Made by a program: the position numbers and the translations under genes. Source: Streptomyces sp. M41(2017) (GTDB taxonomy: Bacteria > Actinomycetota > Actinomycetes > Streptomycetales > Streptomycetaceae). Taken from it: a DNA stretch of 64,000 nt. This document shows, in pieces, positions 38,050 through 46,376 of this stretch. The stretch is taken from NCBI RefSeq assembly GCF_002078175.1, contig NZ_MWFK01000001.1:4960001-5024000 (forward strand), written 5' to 3'. A model generated the notes under the pieces. That model was not told where the DNA came from, made no database searches, and saw only the letters and a list, made by a program, of their open reading frames with translations. Every line of letters starts with the position of its first letter. Positions within the stretch are counted from its first letter, which is position 1.

Positions 38050-39023
38050 GAGACGTCCTCCCACATGCTCAGGTAGCGCTCGCCCGTGTCCGGCAGGACG
38101 GTGACCACGGTCCGGTCGCGGTACTCGGCGCGGGCGGCCACCAGGTGGGCGGCGTGCACGGCCGCTCCGGACGAGACACCGACGAACAGGCCCTGCCCTG
38201 AGGCGAGTTCACGAGCAGTGCGCAGCGCGTCCGTGTCGCTGACCGTGATCACCTCGTCGATCAGGGAGACGTCGGTGGTGGGAGCGACGAACCCGCCGTT
38301 GAGGCCGGGGATCCGGTGCCGTCCGGGCTGTCCGCCCGACAGCAGCGGGGATCCCAGCGGCTCGACCGCGACGATCCGCACGGCCGGGTCCTGCTCGCGC
38401 AGGTGGCGGGCGATGCCGGTGAGGGTCCCGCCGGTGCCGACCGCGCAGACGAGCGTGTCGATACGGCGGCCGGTCGCGGTGAGGGCGGCGGTGATCTCGG
38501 GTCCGGTGGTGGCGTAGTGCGCCTCGACGTTGTCCGCGTTCTCGTGCTGGCAGGGGAACCAGGAGCCGGGTGTGGCCGCGTGGATCTCCTCGGCCTTCTC
38601 GATGGCGCCGGGGTAGCCGCGGTCGGCGGGGGTCTGGACGACCTCGGCGCCCAGCGCCGCGAGCAGCCGGACCCGCTCGGTCGTCGCGTTGTCGGGCAGG
38701 ACGATCACACAGCGGTGGCCGCGGGCGGCCGCCAGGGCCGCGAGCGAGATGCCGGTGTTCCCGGAGGTGGCCTCGACGATCGTGCCGCCCGGCGCGAGAT
38801 CGCCCCGGGCCTCGGCCGCCTTCAGCATGTACAGCGCCGCCCGGTCCTTGCTGCTGGACATCGGGTTGGCCGCCTCCAGCTTGGCCAGTATCTCCGCGCC
38901 CGCCGCCAGTCCGTCGAGCCGCAGGCGGACCAGTGGGGTGGCGCCCACCAGGTCGTCGATGCCGTCGGCGACGGCGGGCCGGTCAAGGGGCCGTCGGGAG
39001 GTGTGCGGTGCGAGAGTACGCAT
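38046..39023 (-). CDS. CysK-like PLP-dependent beta-replacing synthase
   Basis: This 325-residue fold-type II PLP enzyme has the PLP Lys59 in NPMSSSKDR, the asparagine loop EATSGNTG (residues 84-91), and GTGGTLTG for phosphate binding. True cysteine synthases usually read NPGGSIKDR and EPTSGNTG, so the Lys region is atypical. Next to a serine acetyltransferase it should use O-acetylserine and a nucleophile (sulfide, cyanide, hydroxylamine, heterocyclic N or similar) to make a beta-substituted alanine. Whether it is simple cysteine synthase cannot be decided from sequence alone. Confidence 0.85.
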   Translation of the reverse strand: MRTLAPHTSRRPLDRPAVADGIDDLVGATPLVRLRLDGLAAGAEILAKLEAANPMSSSKDRAALYMLKAAEARGDLAPGGTIVEATSGNTGISLAALAAARGHRCVIVLPDNATTERVRLLAALGAEVVQTPADRGYPGAIEKAEEIHAATPGSWFPCQHENADNVEAHYATTGPEITAALTATGRRIDTLVCAVGTGGTLTGIARHLREQDPAVRIVAVEPLGSPLLSGGQPGRHRIPGLNGGFVAPTTDVSLIDEVITVSDTDALRTARELASGQGLFVGVSSGAAVHAAHLVAARAEYRDRTVVTVLPDTGERYLSMWEDVS

Positions 39024-39122
39024 GATGTGATTCCTCGTCAGTTACGGTCCGGTGCGGGGTGGTTGGACCTGTGGTCACGATGGAGGTGCCGGCGGCGTCG
39101 GGGGGGCGCGGGAGGTACGGGG

Positions 39123-39815
39123 CTACCAGGAGCCGGCCGAGGCGATGCTCGCGATGACGTCCTCGGACGGGCGGCCCCGCTTGCCCGTCGTCGCGGTGGC
39201 GGCCAGCATCCGTGTCCCCTCCGGGACGTCCTTGTTGACCAGTGCCTGCGCGCCGATGACGGCGTCGTCGCCGACGGTCACCGGGCCCAGCACGGTGGCG
39301 TTCGTGCCGAGGACGACGTTGCGGCCGACCACCGGATGCCGGCGGGCGCCCTCGGGCCGGTTGTTGTCGCTCCACCAGCCGACCGCGCCGAGCGTCACCT
39401 GGTGGTAGATCGTCACGTCGTCGCCGACCGTGCACGTCTCGCCGATGACCACGGCGGCTCCGTGGTCGATGAACACGCGGCGGCCCAGGACCGCCCCGGG
39501 GTGGATCTCGACGGCGGTCAGCCGCCGCGCCCAGCGGGCCAGCAGCCGTGCCGCCATCCGGTGTCCCCGGGTGTGCAGCCGGTGGGCGACCCGGTGCGTC
39601 CACAGCGCGGTCAGCGCGGGATGCAGCGCCGCCTCCAGCCGGCCCCGTACGGAGGGGTCGCGCTCGACGACGACGTGCAGGTCCTCGCGCATCAGACGCA
39701 GCAGACCGGTACCGGTGAGGTCGGGAGGCGTGGCGGTCGGCACGGCACGGCCGGCGTCCGCACCGGCCCGTCGGAAGGGCAGTACAGAGGCGGGCTCCTG
39801 GGAAGTGGCGCTCAC
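39123..39815 (-). CDS. Serine O-acetyltransferase (CysE/EpsC type)
   Basis: This 230-residue protein has a helical N-terminal region, then left-handed beta-helix hexapeptide repeats: VEIHPGAVLGRRVFIDHGAAVVIGETCTVGDDVTIYHQVTLGAVG, with the catalytic His in IDHG and the H of YHQVTLGA. It makes O-acetylserine from serine and acetyl-CoA for the CysK-like enzyme next door. The GTG at 39815 with GGAG upstream was chosen; the longer frame reads through the regulatory region. It is the first gene of the operon ending with the EamA transporter. Confidence 0.88.
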   Translation of the reverse strand: MSATSQEPASVLPFRRAGADAGRAVPTATPPDLTGTGLLRLMREDLHVVVERDPSVRGRLEAALHPALTALWTHRVAHRLHTRGHRMAARLLARWARRLTAVEIHPGAVLGRRVFIDHGAAVVIGETCTVGDDVTIYHQVTLGAVGWWSDNNRPEGARRHPVVGRNVVLGTNATVLGPVTVGDDAVIGAQALVNKDVPEGTRMLAATATTGKRGRPSEDVIASIASAGSW

Positions 39816-39940
39816 GGGGGGCTCCAGTCGGGGGAAGGGAGGCGGCCGCGGAGGGGTCCGGGACGGTGGGGGTGCATCTGCTCCCGGTGGAGCGAGGGGG
39901 GATCCTGGCGGTCGCCGTGGTAGGTCGAGGTCCCGGACAG

Positions 39941-39984
39941 AGCCTGCCGCGCCCCGTTCCCGATCCCTTCCCGGCCGGTTCCCC
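39941..39984 (-). promoter_or_regulatory. SARP-type heptad promoter of serine acetyltransferase operon
   Basis: On the minus strand: GGGGAAC-N4-CGGGAAG-N4-CGGGAAC (39984 down to 39956, 11-bp phase), 9 bp, then CAGGCT (39946-39941). Confidence 0.7.
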
Positions 39985-40021
39985 GGTCGGCGGTCCACGG
40001 GAGCCGCGATCCGTGCCGGGC

Positions 40022-40065
40022 CGGGAACGCACGGGGAGGGATCCGGGAACGGCCCCCGGGACACT
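40022..40065 (+). promoter_or_regulatory. SARP-type heptad promoter of ATP-grasp gene
   Basis: On the plus strand: CGGGAAC (40022-40028), GGGGAGG (40033-40039), CGGGAAC (40044-40050), 9 bp, then GACACT (40060-40065). Two of three heptads are identical and the phase is exactly 11 bp. Confidence 0.72.
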
Positions 40066-40248
40066 CCCGTCGAGCGCCACTCCGTGCCGGGACGCGCGGA
40101 GCACGACCAGGAGATCCGGTCCGGCGCCTTTACGCGCAAGGAAGCAACCACCTATGTACGAACCATCAGTTGTCCGGGGCACGTGGGACATCGGCGGGCG
40201 ACCCACCCGTCCGGTCCCGCCCGCCGTCGAGGAGACGAGGAGCCAGCC

Positions 40249-41442
40249 ATGAGTGCGACGGCCGACCGCCACCGAGAGCCCGACCCCCCGGAGAGTGCTC
40301 CGCAGCGTCTGCTGCTGCTCTGTCCCTCACCCCGCCTGGTGCGCGCGGCCGTCGCCGCCGGCTTCGCCGTACGGGTGCTCACGGACACGCTCCCGCCCCA
40401 CGACGCCTGCCTTCCGCCCGAAGTGCCGGTGGACCAGGTCGACTTCGCGGACGAGGACGCCCTCGCCGGGTCGATCGAGGCGTCGGCCCGCGTGCACGGG
40501 AGCCAGCGGCTGCTGGCCTGCGCGGGCACGGCCGAACTCCCCGCCGTCGCCGGGACCGCGGCCCGCCTGGGACTGACCCCCAACCCGCCGGACGCGGCCC
40601 GGCTGCTGGGCGAACCCGCGGCGATGCGGGCCCTGCTCAACGGCAGCCGGCACTCGTACGTCCCCGCCGCCCGCGCCCGCACGGCGGAGGAACTGCCCGC
40701 CGCGGTCGAGGAGATCGGCGCGCAGGTGACCGTCCGCACCCTTCCCGTCTGCCCGGGGACCGCCGGCGCCCGGGACGCGACGGCCGGCGAGCGCTCGTAT
40801 CTGGTGGAGCAGTATCTGGAGGGCCCCGAGTACGGCGTCGTGACCCTCACCGTCGACGGCATGCACCGCGTCGTGGGTGTCGTGGCCCTGCACGGCGCCT
40901 GGCATCCGAGCAGTCACCTCTTCCCGGCGCCCCTGGGGGAACGGGACGAGGCCGAGGCGCGCGCGATCGTGACCGAGCTGCTCGACCTCGCCGGTTACGA
41001 GTTCGGCTACGCCTACACCGTGGTCGTCCTGACCGCCGACGGGCCCCGCGTGGTGCGCTCCCGCGCGACCTGGCCCGACGAGCCACTGGCCTCACTGATC
41101 GAGCTCGCGACGGGCTTCGACGCCGACGACGAACTCGTCCAGGTGCTCGCCGGGAAACCCGTGAACGTACCGACCGCCGACCGGTACGCGGCCGTCGCGT
41201 CCTACCGGCTGCCGACGGGACGGCTGCTGTCGGTGTCCGGCCTGGAGGCGGTCTCCGAGCTGCCCGGCGTCCACCGGGTGCACTTCCCGTACGCGTCCGG
41301 GGACGACATCCCGGGCCACGGCGCGGGCGCGGACGGCCACGTGATGCTGAGCGCGGAGTCGACGCAGCAGGCCGCCGAGACGGTCACCGCCGTCGGGCGT
41401 CTCCTGCGTGCGGAGGTGAGCCGGCGCCCCGACCACCTCTGA
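40249..41442 (+). CDS. ATP-grasp-like protein, apparently missing key metal ligands
   Basis: This 397-residue protein has the order of an ATP-grasp carboxylate-amine ligase. It has an N-terminal Rossmann-like domain (LLLLCPSPRLVRAAVAAGFAVRVLTD), a hinge with GLTPNPPDAARLLGEPAAMRALL, and VEQYLEGPEYGVVTLTVDG for nucleotide binding. In active relatives the next parts read G-H-T-E and E-x-N-P-R; here they are YEFGYAYTVVVLT and VVRSRATWPDEPLASLIELATGFD, so the Mg-binding Glu and Asn are gone. The ATG at 40249 follows GAGGAG. It could be a catalytically altered ligase or a binding/regulatory homologue. Confidence 0.72.
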   Translation: MSATADRHREPDPPESAPQRLLLLCPSPRLVRAAVAAGFAVRVLTDTLPPHDACLPPEVPVDQVDFADEDALAGSIEASARVHGSQRLLACAGTAELPAVAGTAARLGLTPNPPDAARLLGEPAAMRALLNGSRHSYVPAARARTAEELPAAVEEIGAQVTVRTLPVCPGTAGARDATAGERSYLVEQYLEGPEYGVVTLTVDGMHRVVGVVALHGAWHPSSHLFPAPLGERDEAEARAIVTELLDLAGYEFGYAYTVVVLTADGPRVVRSRATWPDEPLASLIELATGFDADDELVQVLAGKPVNVPTADRYAAVASYRLPTGRLLSVSGLEAVSELPGVHRVHFPYASGDDIPGHGAGADGHVMLSAESTQQAAETVTAVGRLLRAEVSRRPDHL

Positions 41443-41484
41443 GGCCCCCGCGCTCCCCGCGCGATCGGCCGCACCCCGTTCCCG

Positions 41485-41527
41485 ACGACCGCCCGTACGG
41501 CCCGACAGGGGCCGTACGGGCGGTCGT
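41485..41527 (+). terminator. Terminator after ATP-grasp gene
   Basis: A perfect 18-bp stem (41485-41502 with 41510-41527) with a 7-nt loop, ending in CTT, separates the ATP-grasp gene from the repeat-protein gene. Confidence 0.85.
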
Positions 41528-41613
41528 CTTCGGCACCCCGAGAGGCGGCGAAGACGGTGGCCGGAGCCCCGCCGATGCCGTTCCCGGGCGCTTCCCCGTC
41601 GTGCCCGGGAGGG

Positions 41614-41657
41614 CGGTAACGGACGCGGAACGGGCCGGGAGCGCCGGACGCGACCTT
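41614..41657 (+). promoter_or_regulatory. SARP-type heptad promoter of the DEGPN repeat-protein gene
   Basis: On the plus strand: CGGTAAC (41614-41620), GCGGAAC (41625-41631), CGGGAGC (41636-41642), 9 bp, then GACCTT (41652-41657). The leader to the ATG at 41701 would be about 37 nt. An oppositely oriented set (GTTCCCG, CTTCCCC, TGCCCGG in 11-bp phase) lies just upstream at 41580-41608. Confidence 0.65.
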
Positions 41658-41700
41658 TCTTTCTGTCAGCACCGCACCGCGACGACAGAAGGCGGACATC

Positions 41701-42393
41701 ATGATCAGCAAGGGCTTCGGAACCTCGGCGGGCTTCTTCGCCCACGCGGCGATCACCCTGGCCCTCGGCGCCGGCATCGCCGCCGGCGCGACGGCCGCGG
41801 GCCCGGTCTCGGACGAGGGCCCGAACGCCGTCCTCGGCATCACGTTCTCCGGGTACGCGGCCTCGAACAGCAGCCTGTTCCTGGCGCCCGCCTCCGACGA
41901 GGGCCCGAACGTGATCACGGCCGGTACGAACGGTGACGAGGGTCCGAACGTCGTCGCCTCGGGCGCCGACGGTGACGAGGGTCCGAACGTGATCGCCGCG
42001 GGCGCCGACGGTGACGAGGGTCCGAACGTGATCGCCGCGGGCGCCGACGGTGACGAGGGTCCGAACGTGATCGCCGCGGCCGTCCTGGGCGACGAGGGCC
42101 CGAACGTGGTGGCCGCCCGTGTCCTCGGCGATGAGCGTCCCGACGTCGTCGCGGCCGGTGCTGACGGCGATGAGGGTCCCAACGTGGTGGCTGCCGGTGC
42201 CGACGGTGACGAGGGTCCCAACGTGATCGCCGCGGCCGTCCTGGGCGATGAGGGTCCCAACGTGATCGCCGCGGGCGCGCTGGGCGACGAGGGTCCGAAC
42301 GTGGTCACCGCCGGTACCGAGGGTGATGAGGGTCCGAACGGGGTGGCCCTCGGCGCCGACGGTGACGAAGGCCCCGACGCCATCGCCGCCTGA
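41701..42393 (+). CDS. Secreted protein of 14 DEGPN-type 13-residue repeats
   Basis: I do not recognise this 230-residue protein. Residues 1-33 look like a signal peptide (MISKGFG..., hydrophobic Ala/Gly core, A-T-A-A). The rest is one solitary SDEGPNAV unit and then 13 tandem units of consensus GDEGPNV(V/I)AAGAD, one reading GDERPDV. The chain has no Cys and almost no Lys, Ser or Thr in the repeats, and is very acidic. The 39-bp DNA units are highly similar, implying expansion by duplication. It has its own heptad promoter and terminator, next to the ATP-grasp and AfsR-like genes. Possibilities are a repetitive multi-core precursor, a Ca-binding envelope protein or an elastin-like structural protein; none is proven. 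Confidence 0.8.
   Translation: MISKGFGTSAGFFAHAAITLALGAGIAAGATAAGPVSDEGPNAVLGITFSGYAASNSSLFLAPASDEGPNVITAGTNGDEGPNVVASGADGDEGPNVIAAGADGDEGPNVIAAGADGDEGPNVIAAAVLGDEGPNVVAARVLGDERPDVVAAGADGDEGPNVVAAGADGDEGPNVIAAAVLGDEGPNVIAAGALGDEGPNVVTAGTEGDEGPNGVALGADGDEGPDAIAA
41890..42393 (+). repeat. Tandem 39-bp repeat array (13 units)
   Basis: Thirteen tandem 39-bp units encode the 13-residue repeats. Several neighbouring units (around 41970-42080) are almost identical, whereas units near the ends have diverged. A recombination-prone array like this may vary in copy number between strains or be mis-assembled. Confidence 0.9.
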
Positions 42394-42438
42394 GCACCGC
42401 TCCACCGGGCGCGGCGCCTCAACCGCCGACCCGCGCGC

Positions 42439-42483
42439 CTCATGCCGATGCCCGCCGTGAACAACGGCGGGCATCGGCATGAG
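42439..42483. terminator. Bidirectional terminator between repeat-protein and AfsR-like genes
   Basis: A perfect 20-bp stem (42439-42458 with 42464-42483) with a 5-nt loop lies between convergent genes. Confidence 0.88.
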
Positions 42484-42563
42484 GCATTCGGACGGCAGGC
42501 GGTACGGGGCGTGCGCGGCGCGAGCGTCGACGGAACCGCCGTTCTCCCGAACGTCGGGGGACG

Positions 42564-45500
42564 TCAGTCCCCTCGGCGCACGCGTCCGGGGATGGCCATC
42601 GACTGAAAGGCCTCCTCCGCGGCGGCGCCCTGTTCGGCCGCCCCCGCCGCGTCCCCCAGCGCCGCGAGGGCCTGGGCGGCGCCGTCCAGGGCGTAGGCCT
42701 CCTCCACCCGGTGACCCAGCTTGGCCGCGGAGGCGTGGGCCTGCCGGTGCAGGTCCAGCGCCCGCCGGTGATCACCCCCCTGCCGGAAGAACCGGCCGGC
42801 GGTGTTCCACACGGTCGCCTCCCGCACGGGAGCGTCCTCCAGCCCCTTGGTGGCGAGTGCCTCCTCCACCCAGTGCAGCACCTGCCGCCGTCGACCGAGT
42901 CGCCCCTCGGCCTCCGCGGAGAGGACGAGCTGCAACGCCCGTTCCGCCGGGGCCAGTACACCGGGTGCGCGTTCGCGGGCCGTCGCGAGCGTACGGGCCG
43001 CCGTCTCGACGTCACCCATCGCGAGCTGGATCTGCGCGAGGTCGTTCAATCCCACGAGTTCCTTCTCCGACGCCCCGATCTTGCGGGCGAGTTCGATCGA
43101 GCGGGACGCCGCCTGCACCGCCTGGGCGAAGTGACCGCGCTCCATGTAGACGCCGCTGACGTTCGACAGGGACTCCGCCTCGGCGCGTTCGGCGCCCAGT
43201 TCGCGCTTGAGGGCGATCGACTGTTCCAGCCGGGGCAGCGCCTCCTCGAAGCGGCCGGTGGTGGCGAGCAACAGGCCGAGCACACCGGTGTCCTTGGCCT
43301 GTCCCCGCCGGTCGCCGAGGTCGACCGCGAGCCGATGGGCCTCGACCGCCGCCGCTATCCCGTCCTCGAACCTGCCGCGCTTCCAGCAGGCGACCGCCAG
43401 GTTGGACAGGCTCAGCCGCAGGAGATCGGCTTCGCCCAGCCGGCGGGCCGCGGCGAGCGCGGTGTGGCACAGCGCGAGGAAGTCGTCGAGCCTGCCCCGC
43501 AGATCGAGGTGGAAGACGACGTTCGCCGCGAGCAGGGCGACCTCGCGGTCCAGCCCCCGGCGGAAGGCCAGGGCGATCGCCGCGAGGAGACTGTCCTGTT
43601 CGCGCTCGAACCAGTCGCGGGCGGCCTCCGGTGTGCCGAGCGGGGCCAGTTCGGGACGGAACGAGGGCGTCGGGCGGGCCATCCGCACCCGGCCGGGGAA
43701 CAGCAGGTCGCAGGCGGCGTCCGACGCGGTGATCGAGAACTCCAGCAGCCGGCGGACCGCCCCGGCCGCCTCCTCGCTGAACTCGCCGGTGCCGCCGGAG
43801 CTCCGGGCCCGCGACAGCATGTGGGCGAAACTGCGCACGAGGTCGTGGAACGCGTAGCGGCCGGGTTCGTGCTGCTGCACGAGGTGCATGTCGAGGAGGT
43901 ATTCGAGGATGTCCTCCGCGTCCCGGACCCCGAGGTCGAGCAGTGCGGCCGCCGTGTAGACGTCGAGGTCGGCGCCCGGATGCTGGCCCAACAGGCGGAA
44001 CGACTTGCGGTAGTCGGCGTCCAGGCCCTCGTACGACAGCCGCAGGGTGACCTCCACGCTGCGCTCGCCCGCGCTCAGCTCCGCGAGGCGGTGGGTGTCG
44101 TCGCGGAGCCGGTCCACGAGATAGCGCACGGTCCAGCGGGGCCGTTTGCGCAGCCGGGCCGCCGCGATGCGCAGGGCGAGGGGTAAGTGCCCGCTGAGGT
44201 CGGCGAGTTCGGCGACGGCGGCGGCCTCGGCGTGCGCCCGGCGCTCCCCGATGATGCCGACGATCAGGGCGACGCTGTCCGGGGGTGCCATGGTGCCGAG
44301 GGAGACGGAGTGGGCCGCGTCCAGGTCCACGAGCAGCGCGCGGCTGGTGACGAGGACGACGGTGCCGGTGGGGGAGGCCAGCAGGGGTTTCACCTGGGCC
44401 TCGTCGACCACGTTGTCGAGCAGCAGGATCATCCGGTGCCTGGTCATCGTGGACCGCCACAGGGCGATGCGGCCCTGCGGGTCGTCCGGGATGCGCTCGC
44501 CCGGAACACCGAGCATGCGCAGCAGCGCCTCGGCCGCCGCGGCCGGCGCGAGCGGTTCCTCGCCGGGGGTGTAGCCGCGCAGGTCCAGGTGGAGCTGCGC
44601 GTCGGGGTAGCGCTCGGCGAGACGGTGGGCGGCGCGGACGGCCAGCGAGGTCTTGCCGCTGCCGCCCATGCCGTCGATCGCGACGATCAGTGGTCCGGAG
44701 CCGGTGGCGTCCTCGACGAACCCGAGGAGCTTGTGCAGTTCCTCCTCGCGGCCGGTGAAGTCGCGCAGGTCGTAGGGGAGCGTGGAGCGGCTGCCGGTGA
44801 CCGTCGGAGCCGCCGTGGCGGCGGCCGCGGCGGGAGCGGACAGCGCCGGGTCGTTGCGCAGGATGGCCTGGTGCAGCTCGCGCAGGGCGTCGCCGGGCTG
44901 GATGCCGAGCTCCTCGTCGAGGACGGCGCGGATCGTGCCGTACTCCTCCAGCGCCTCGGCCTGCCGGCCAGAGCGGTAGAGGGCGAGCATCAGCTGGCCG
45001 CGCAGCGTCTCGCGCAGCGGGTTCCCGCCGATCGCGTCACGGATCTCGGCGATGAGTTCGGCGCTCTCGCCGGCGTCGAGCCTGAGGTCGAAGAGCTGCT
45101 CCACGGCGGTCATCCGCCGTTCCTCCAGCGACGCGGAGGCCGCGTCGACGACCGCGCCGCCGCTGCCGGACAGGACGGGGCCGCGCCACAGGGCGACGGC
45201 CTCCCGCAGCAGCGCCGTGGCCTCCGCGGGAAGACCGGCGGCCGCGTGGTCGCGGGCCCGGCGCAGGGCGTCGGTGAACTGGAGCAGGTCGAGCTGGTCG
45301 GGTGTGACGGCCGCGCGGTATCCGGGACCGTCGGTGGCGATGAGGGTCCGTCCGTCCGGGATGCGCTGGCGCAGCTCGGCGACGGCCTTGCGGACCTGGT
45401 GCGCGGCGGTGGCGGGTGCGTCCTCGTCCCACACGGCCTCGACCAGCCGGTGCACGGGCAGCACACGCTGCGGTTCGAGGAGCAGCGTCACCAGGACCCG

Positions 45501-45596
45501 TTCGCTGACGGGACCTCCGACGTGGACGCGTTCGTCCCCGTCCCAACATTCCAGCGATCCGAGGATGCGAAAGCGAATCGGCGCTGGCTGGCGCAT
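42564..45596 (-). CDS. AfsR-like large SARP regulator (wHTH-BTAD-NB-ARC-TPR), TTA codon
   Basis: This 1010-residue regulator has an OmpR-type winged helix (residues about 8-95), a BTAD domain (about 97-245), an NB-ARC ATPase with P-loop GMGGSGKTS (near 315) and LLLDNV, and C-terminal TPRs (about 640-1000: LSNLAVACWKRGRFEDGI, VLGLLLATTGRFEEALPRLEQSIALKRELG). It should activate transcription by binding direct heptads overlapping -35. Leu471 is encoded by TTA (44184-44186 on the complement), so translation should depend on bldA tRNA. It is flanked by the two halves of the biosynthetic region and is the best candidate regulator for the CGGGAAC promoters. The ATG at 45596 has GAGGAGAGG upstream. 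Confidence 0.92.
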   Translation of the reverse strand: MRQPAPIRFRILGSLECWDGDERVHVGGPVSERVLVTLLLEPQRVLPVHRLVEAVWDEDAPATAAHQVRKAVAELRQRIPDGRTLIATDGPGYRAAVTPDQLDLLQFTDALRRARDHAAAGLPAEATALLREAVALWRGPVLSGSGGAVVDAASASLEERRMTAVEQLFDLRLDAGESAELIAEIRDAIGGNPLRETLRGQLMLALYRSGRQAEALEEYGTIRAVLDEELGIQPGDALRELHQAILRNDPALSAPAAAAATAAPTVTGSRSTLPYDLRDFTGREEELHKLLGFVEDATGSGPLIVAIDGMGGSGKTSLAVRAAHRLAERYPDAQLHLDLRGYTPGEEPLAPAAAAEALLRMLGVPGERIPDDPQGRIALWRSTMTRHRMILLLDNVVDEAQVKPLLASPTGTVVLVTSRALLVDLDAAHSVSLGTMAPPDSVALIVGIIGERRAHAEAAAVAELADLSGHLPLALRIAAARLRKRPRWTVRYLVDRLRDDTHRLAELSAGERSVEVTLRLSYEGLDADYRKSFRLLGQHPGADLDVYTAAALLDLGVRDAEDILEYLLDMHLVQQHEPGRYAFHDLVRSFAHMLSRARSSGGTGEFSEEAAGAVRRLLEFSITASDAACDLLFPGRVRMARPTPSFRPELAPLGTPEAARDWFEREQDSLLAAIALAFRRGLDREVALLAANVVFHLDLRGRLDDFLALCHTALAAARRLGEADLLRLSLSNLAVACWKRGRFEDGIAAAVEAHRLAVDLGDRRGQAKDTGVLGLLLATTGRFEEALPRLEQSIALKRELGAERAEAESLSNVSGVYMERGHFAQAVQAASRSIELARKIGASEKELVGLNDLAQIQLAMGDVETAARTLATARERAPGVLAPAERALQLVLSAEAEGRLGRRRQVLHWVEEALATKGLEDAPVREATVWNTAGRFFRQGGDHRRALDLHRQAHASAAKLGHRVEEAYALDGAAQALAALGDAAGAAEQGAAAEEAFQSMAIPGRVRRGD

Positions 45597-45691
45597 GGCG
45601 CGGGTCCTCTCCTCGGTCCGGGTGCGGCCGCCGCACCACCGTTCGCCTGCGGAGGGACCGCGTGGCAGGACCGGAGACGGCGTCCCGTTCC

Positions 45692-45745
45692 TTCACGTTC
45701 TGCAGGGAACGGCACAGGGCGGCCGTCGTCGACGTTCACATTCTG
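45692..45745 (-). promoter_or_regulatory. Direct repeats upstream of the AfsR-like gene
   Basis: On the minus strand CAGAATGTGAA (45745-45735) and CAGAACGTGAA (45702-45692) are 43 bp apart, about four helical turns, and about 100-150 bp upstream of the AfsR-like ATG. They may bind a regulator of this gene. Confidence 0.4.
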
Positions 45746-46327
45746 ACGCACGATGTGTACCGACGGTCGCGGCTTCATGGCTCTTACCTGCGGAGCAGGA
45801 GGCGCGCTGGCGCGTATCGGACAAGTTTTCGCAAGGGTCCGGACCGGGCGCCGGCCTCGGGCGCCGGGGCGGACCGCTCACACCATCCGCTCCGTGGCGC
45901 CTCGTCGCGGGGCCGGGGCGACCGGCACCCAGGGAGCCGGTCCGCGAGAGGTCGGCGAAGCGGAGACGCGGCGGGGCCCCGTACAGGCGTTGTCACGGCA
46001 CGTAGCGGTGCGCATGGTGCCGGCGTGGTGCGGCGACGGGCCGCGGAAGCGAGTCTCCGCGTGTCTGTTCACGGCCGGAGTGTGCCCGTTTCGTGCCCGA
46101 TCGGCGATCGAGCGGCGCGATCAAGTCGCCCCGCGGAAAGGGTTCATGGGACCGGCGGGCCGCTCCCCGGGCGTACGGCCAGTGCGGGGCGCCCGCCGTG
46201 CCGCCGCGGCCGGCGCCCTCGTCCGGCACATCACCGATCGGGCTCGCGGGCGGGACGACGGACCAGGTTGTGAACGCGGGAGAGGCCCGGAGTGTGTCCG
46301 CGCGGACCCGCCCCGCACCTGGCGAAC

Positions 46328-46352
46328 GGCCGGCAGCGTCCCGCTGCCGGCC
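46328..46352 (-). terminator. Terminator after tautomerase gene
   Basis: A perfect 11-bp GC-rich stem (46328-46338 with 46342-46352) with a 3-nt loop lies 25 bp beyond the tautomerase stop. Confidence 0.75.
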
Positions 46353-46376
46353 ACCCACCGTGTCCACGCGAACCCG

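Larger units (their letters stand above)
39816..40248. other. Divergent regulatory region between serine acetyltransferase and ATP-grasp genes
   Basis: This 433-bp region holds no gene but two back-to-back heptad-repeat promoters: the minus-strand one at 39941-39984 and the plus-strand one at 40022-40065. The leader of the ATP-grasp transcript would be about 175 nt. Confidence 0.65.
45597..46376. other. Gene-poor intergenic region
   Basis: This 780-bp region lies between the AfsR-like start and the end of the tautomerase gene. Several open frames exist on both strands, but all have Arg/Pro-rich translations without recognisable folds. It holds the direct repeats at 45692-45745 upstream of the AfsR-like gene and the tautomerase terminator at 46328-46352; otherwise I see nothing supportable. 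Confidence 0.6.

Noticed and set aside
41701..42393. Tandem array as a CRISPR
   Set aside because: The units are contiguous 39-bp in-frame coding repeats without unique spacers.
41701..42393. Repeat protein as a graspetide or lanthipeptide precursor
   Set aside because: The repeats lack the Ser/Thr/Lys or Cys needed for ester, amide or thioether links, and the neighbouring ATP-grasp protein has lost metal ligands; kept only as an open possibility of another modification.
41092..42480. Long antisense open frames (over 400 codons) opposite the DEGPN repeat gene
   Set aside because: They are periodic mirror translations (SAPAATTLGPSSP-type and VTVGTG-type repeats) forced by the repeat DNA and extend through terminators; the plus-strand frame has a start, ribosome site, signal peptide and promoter.
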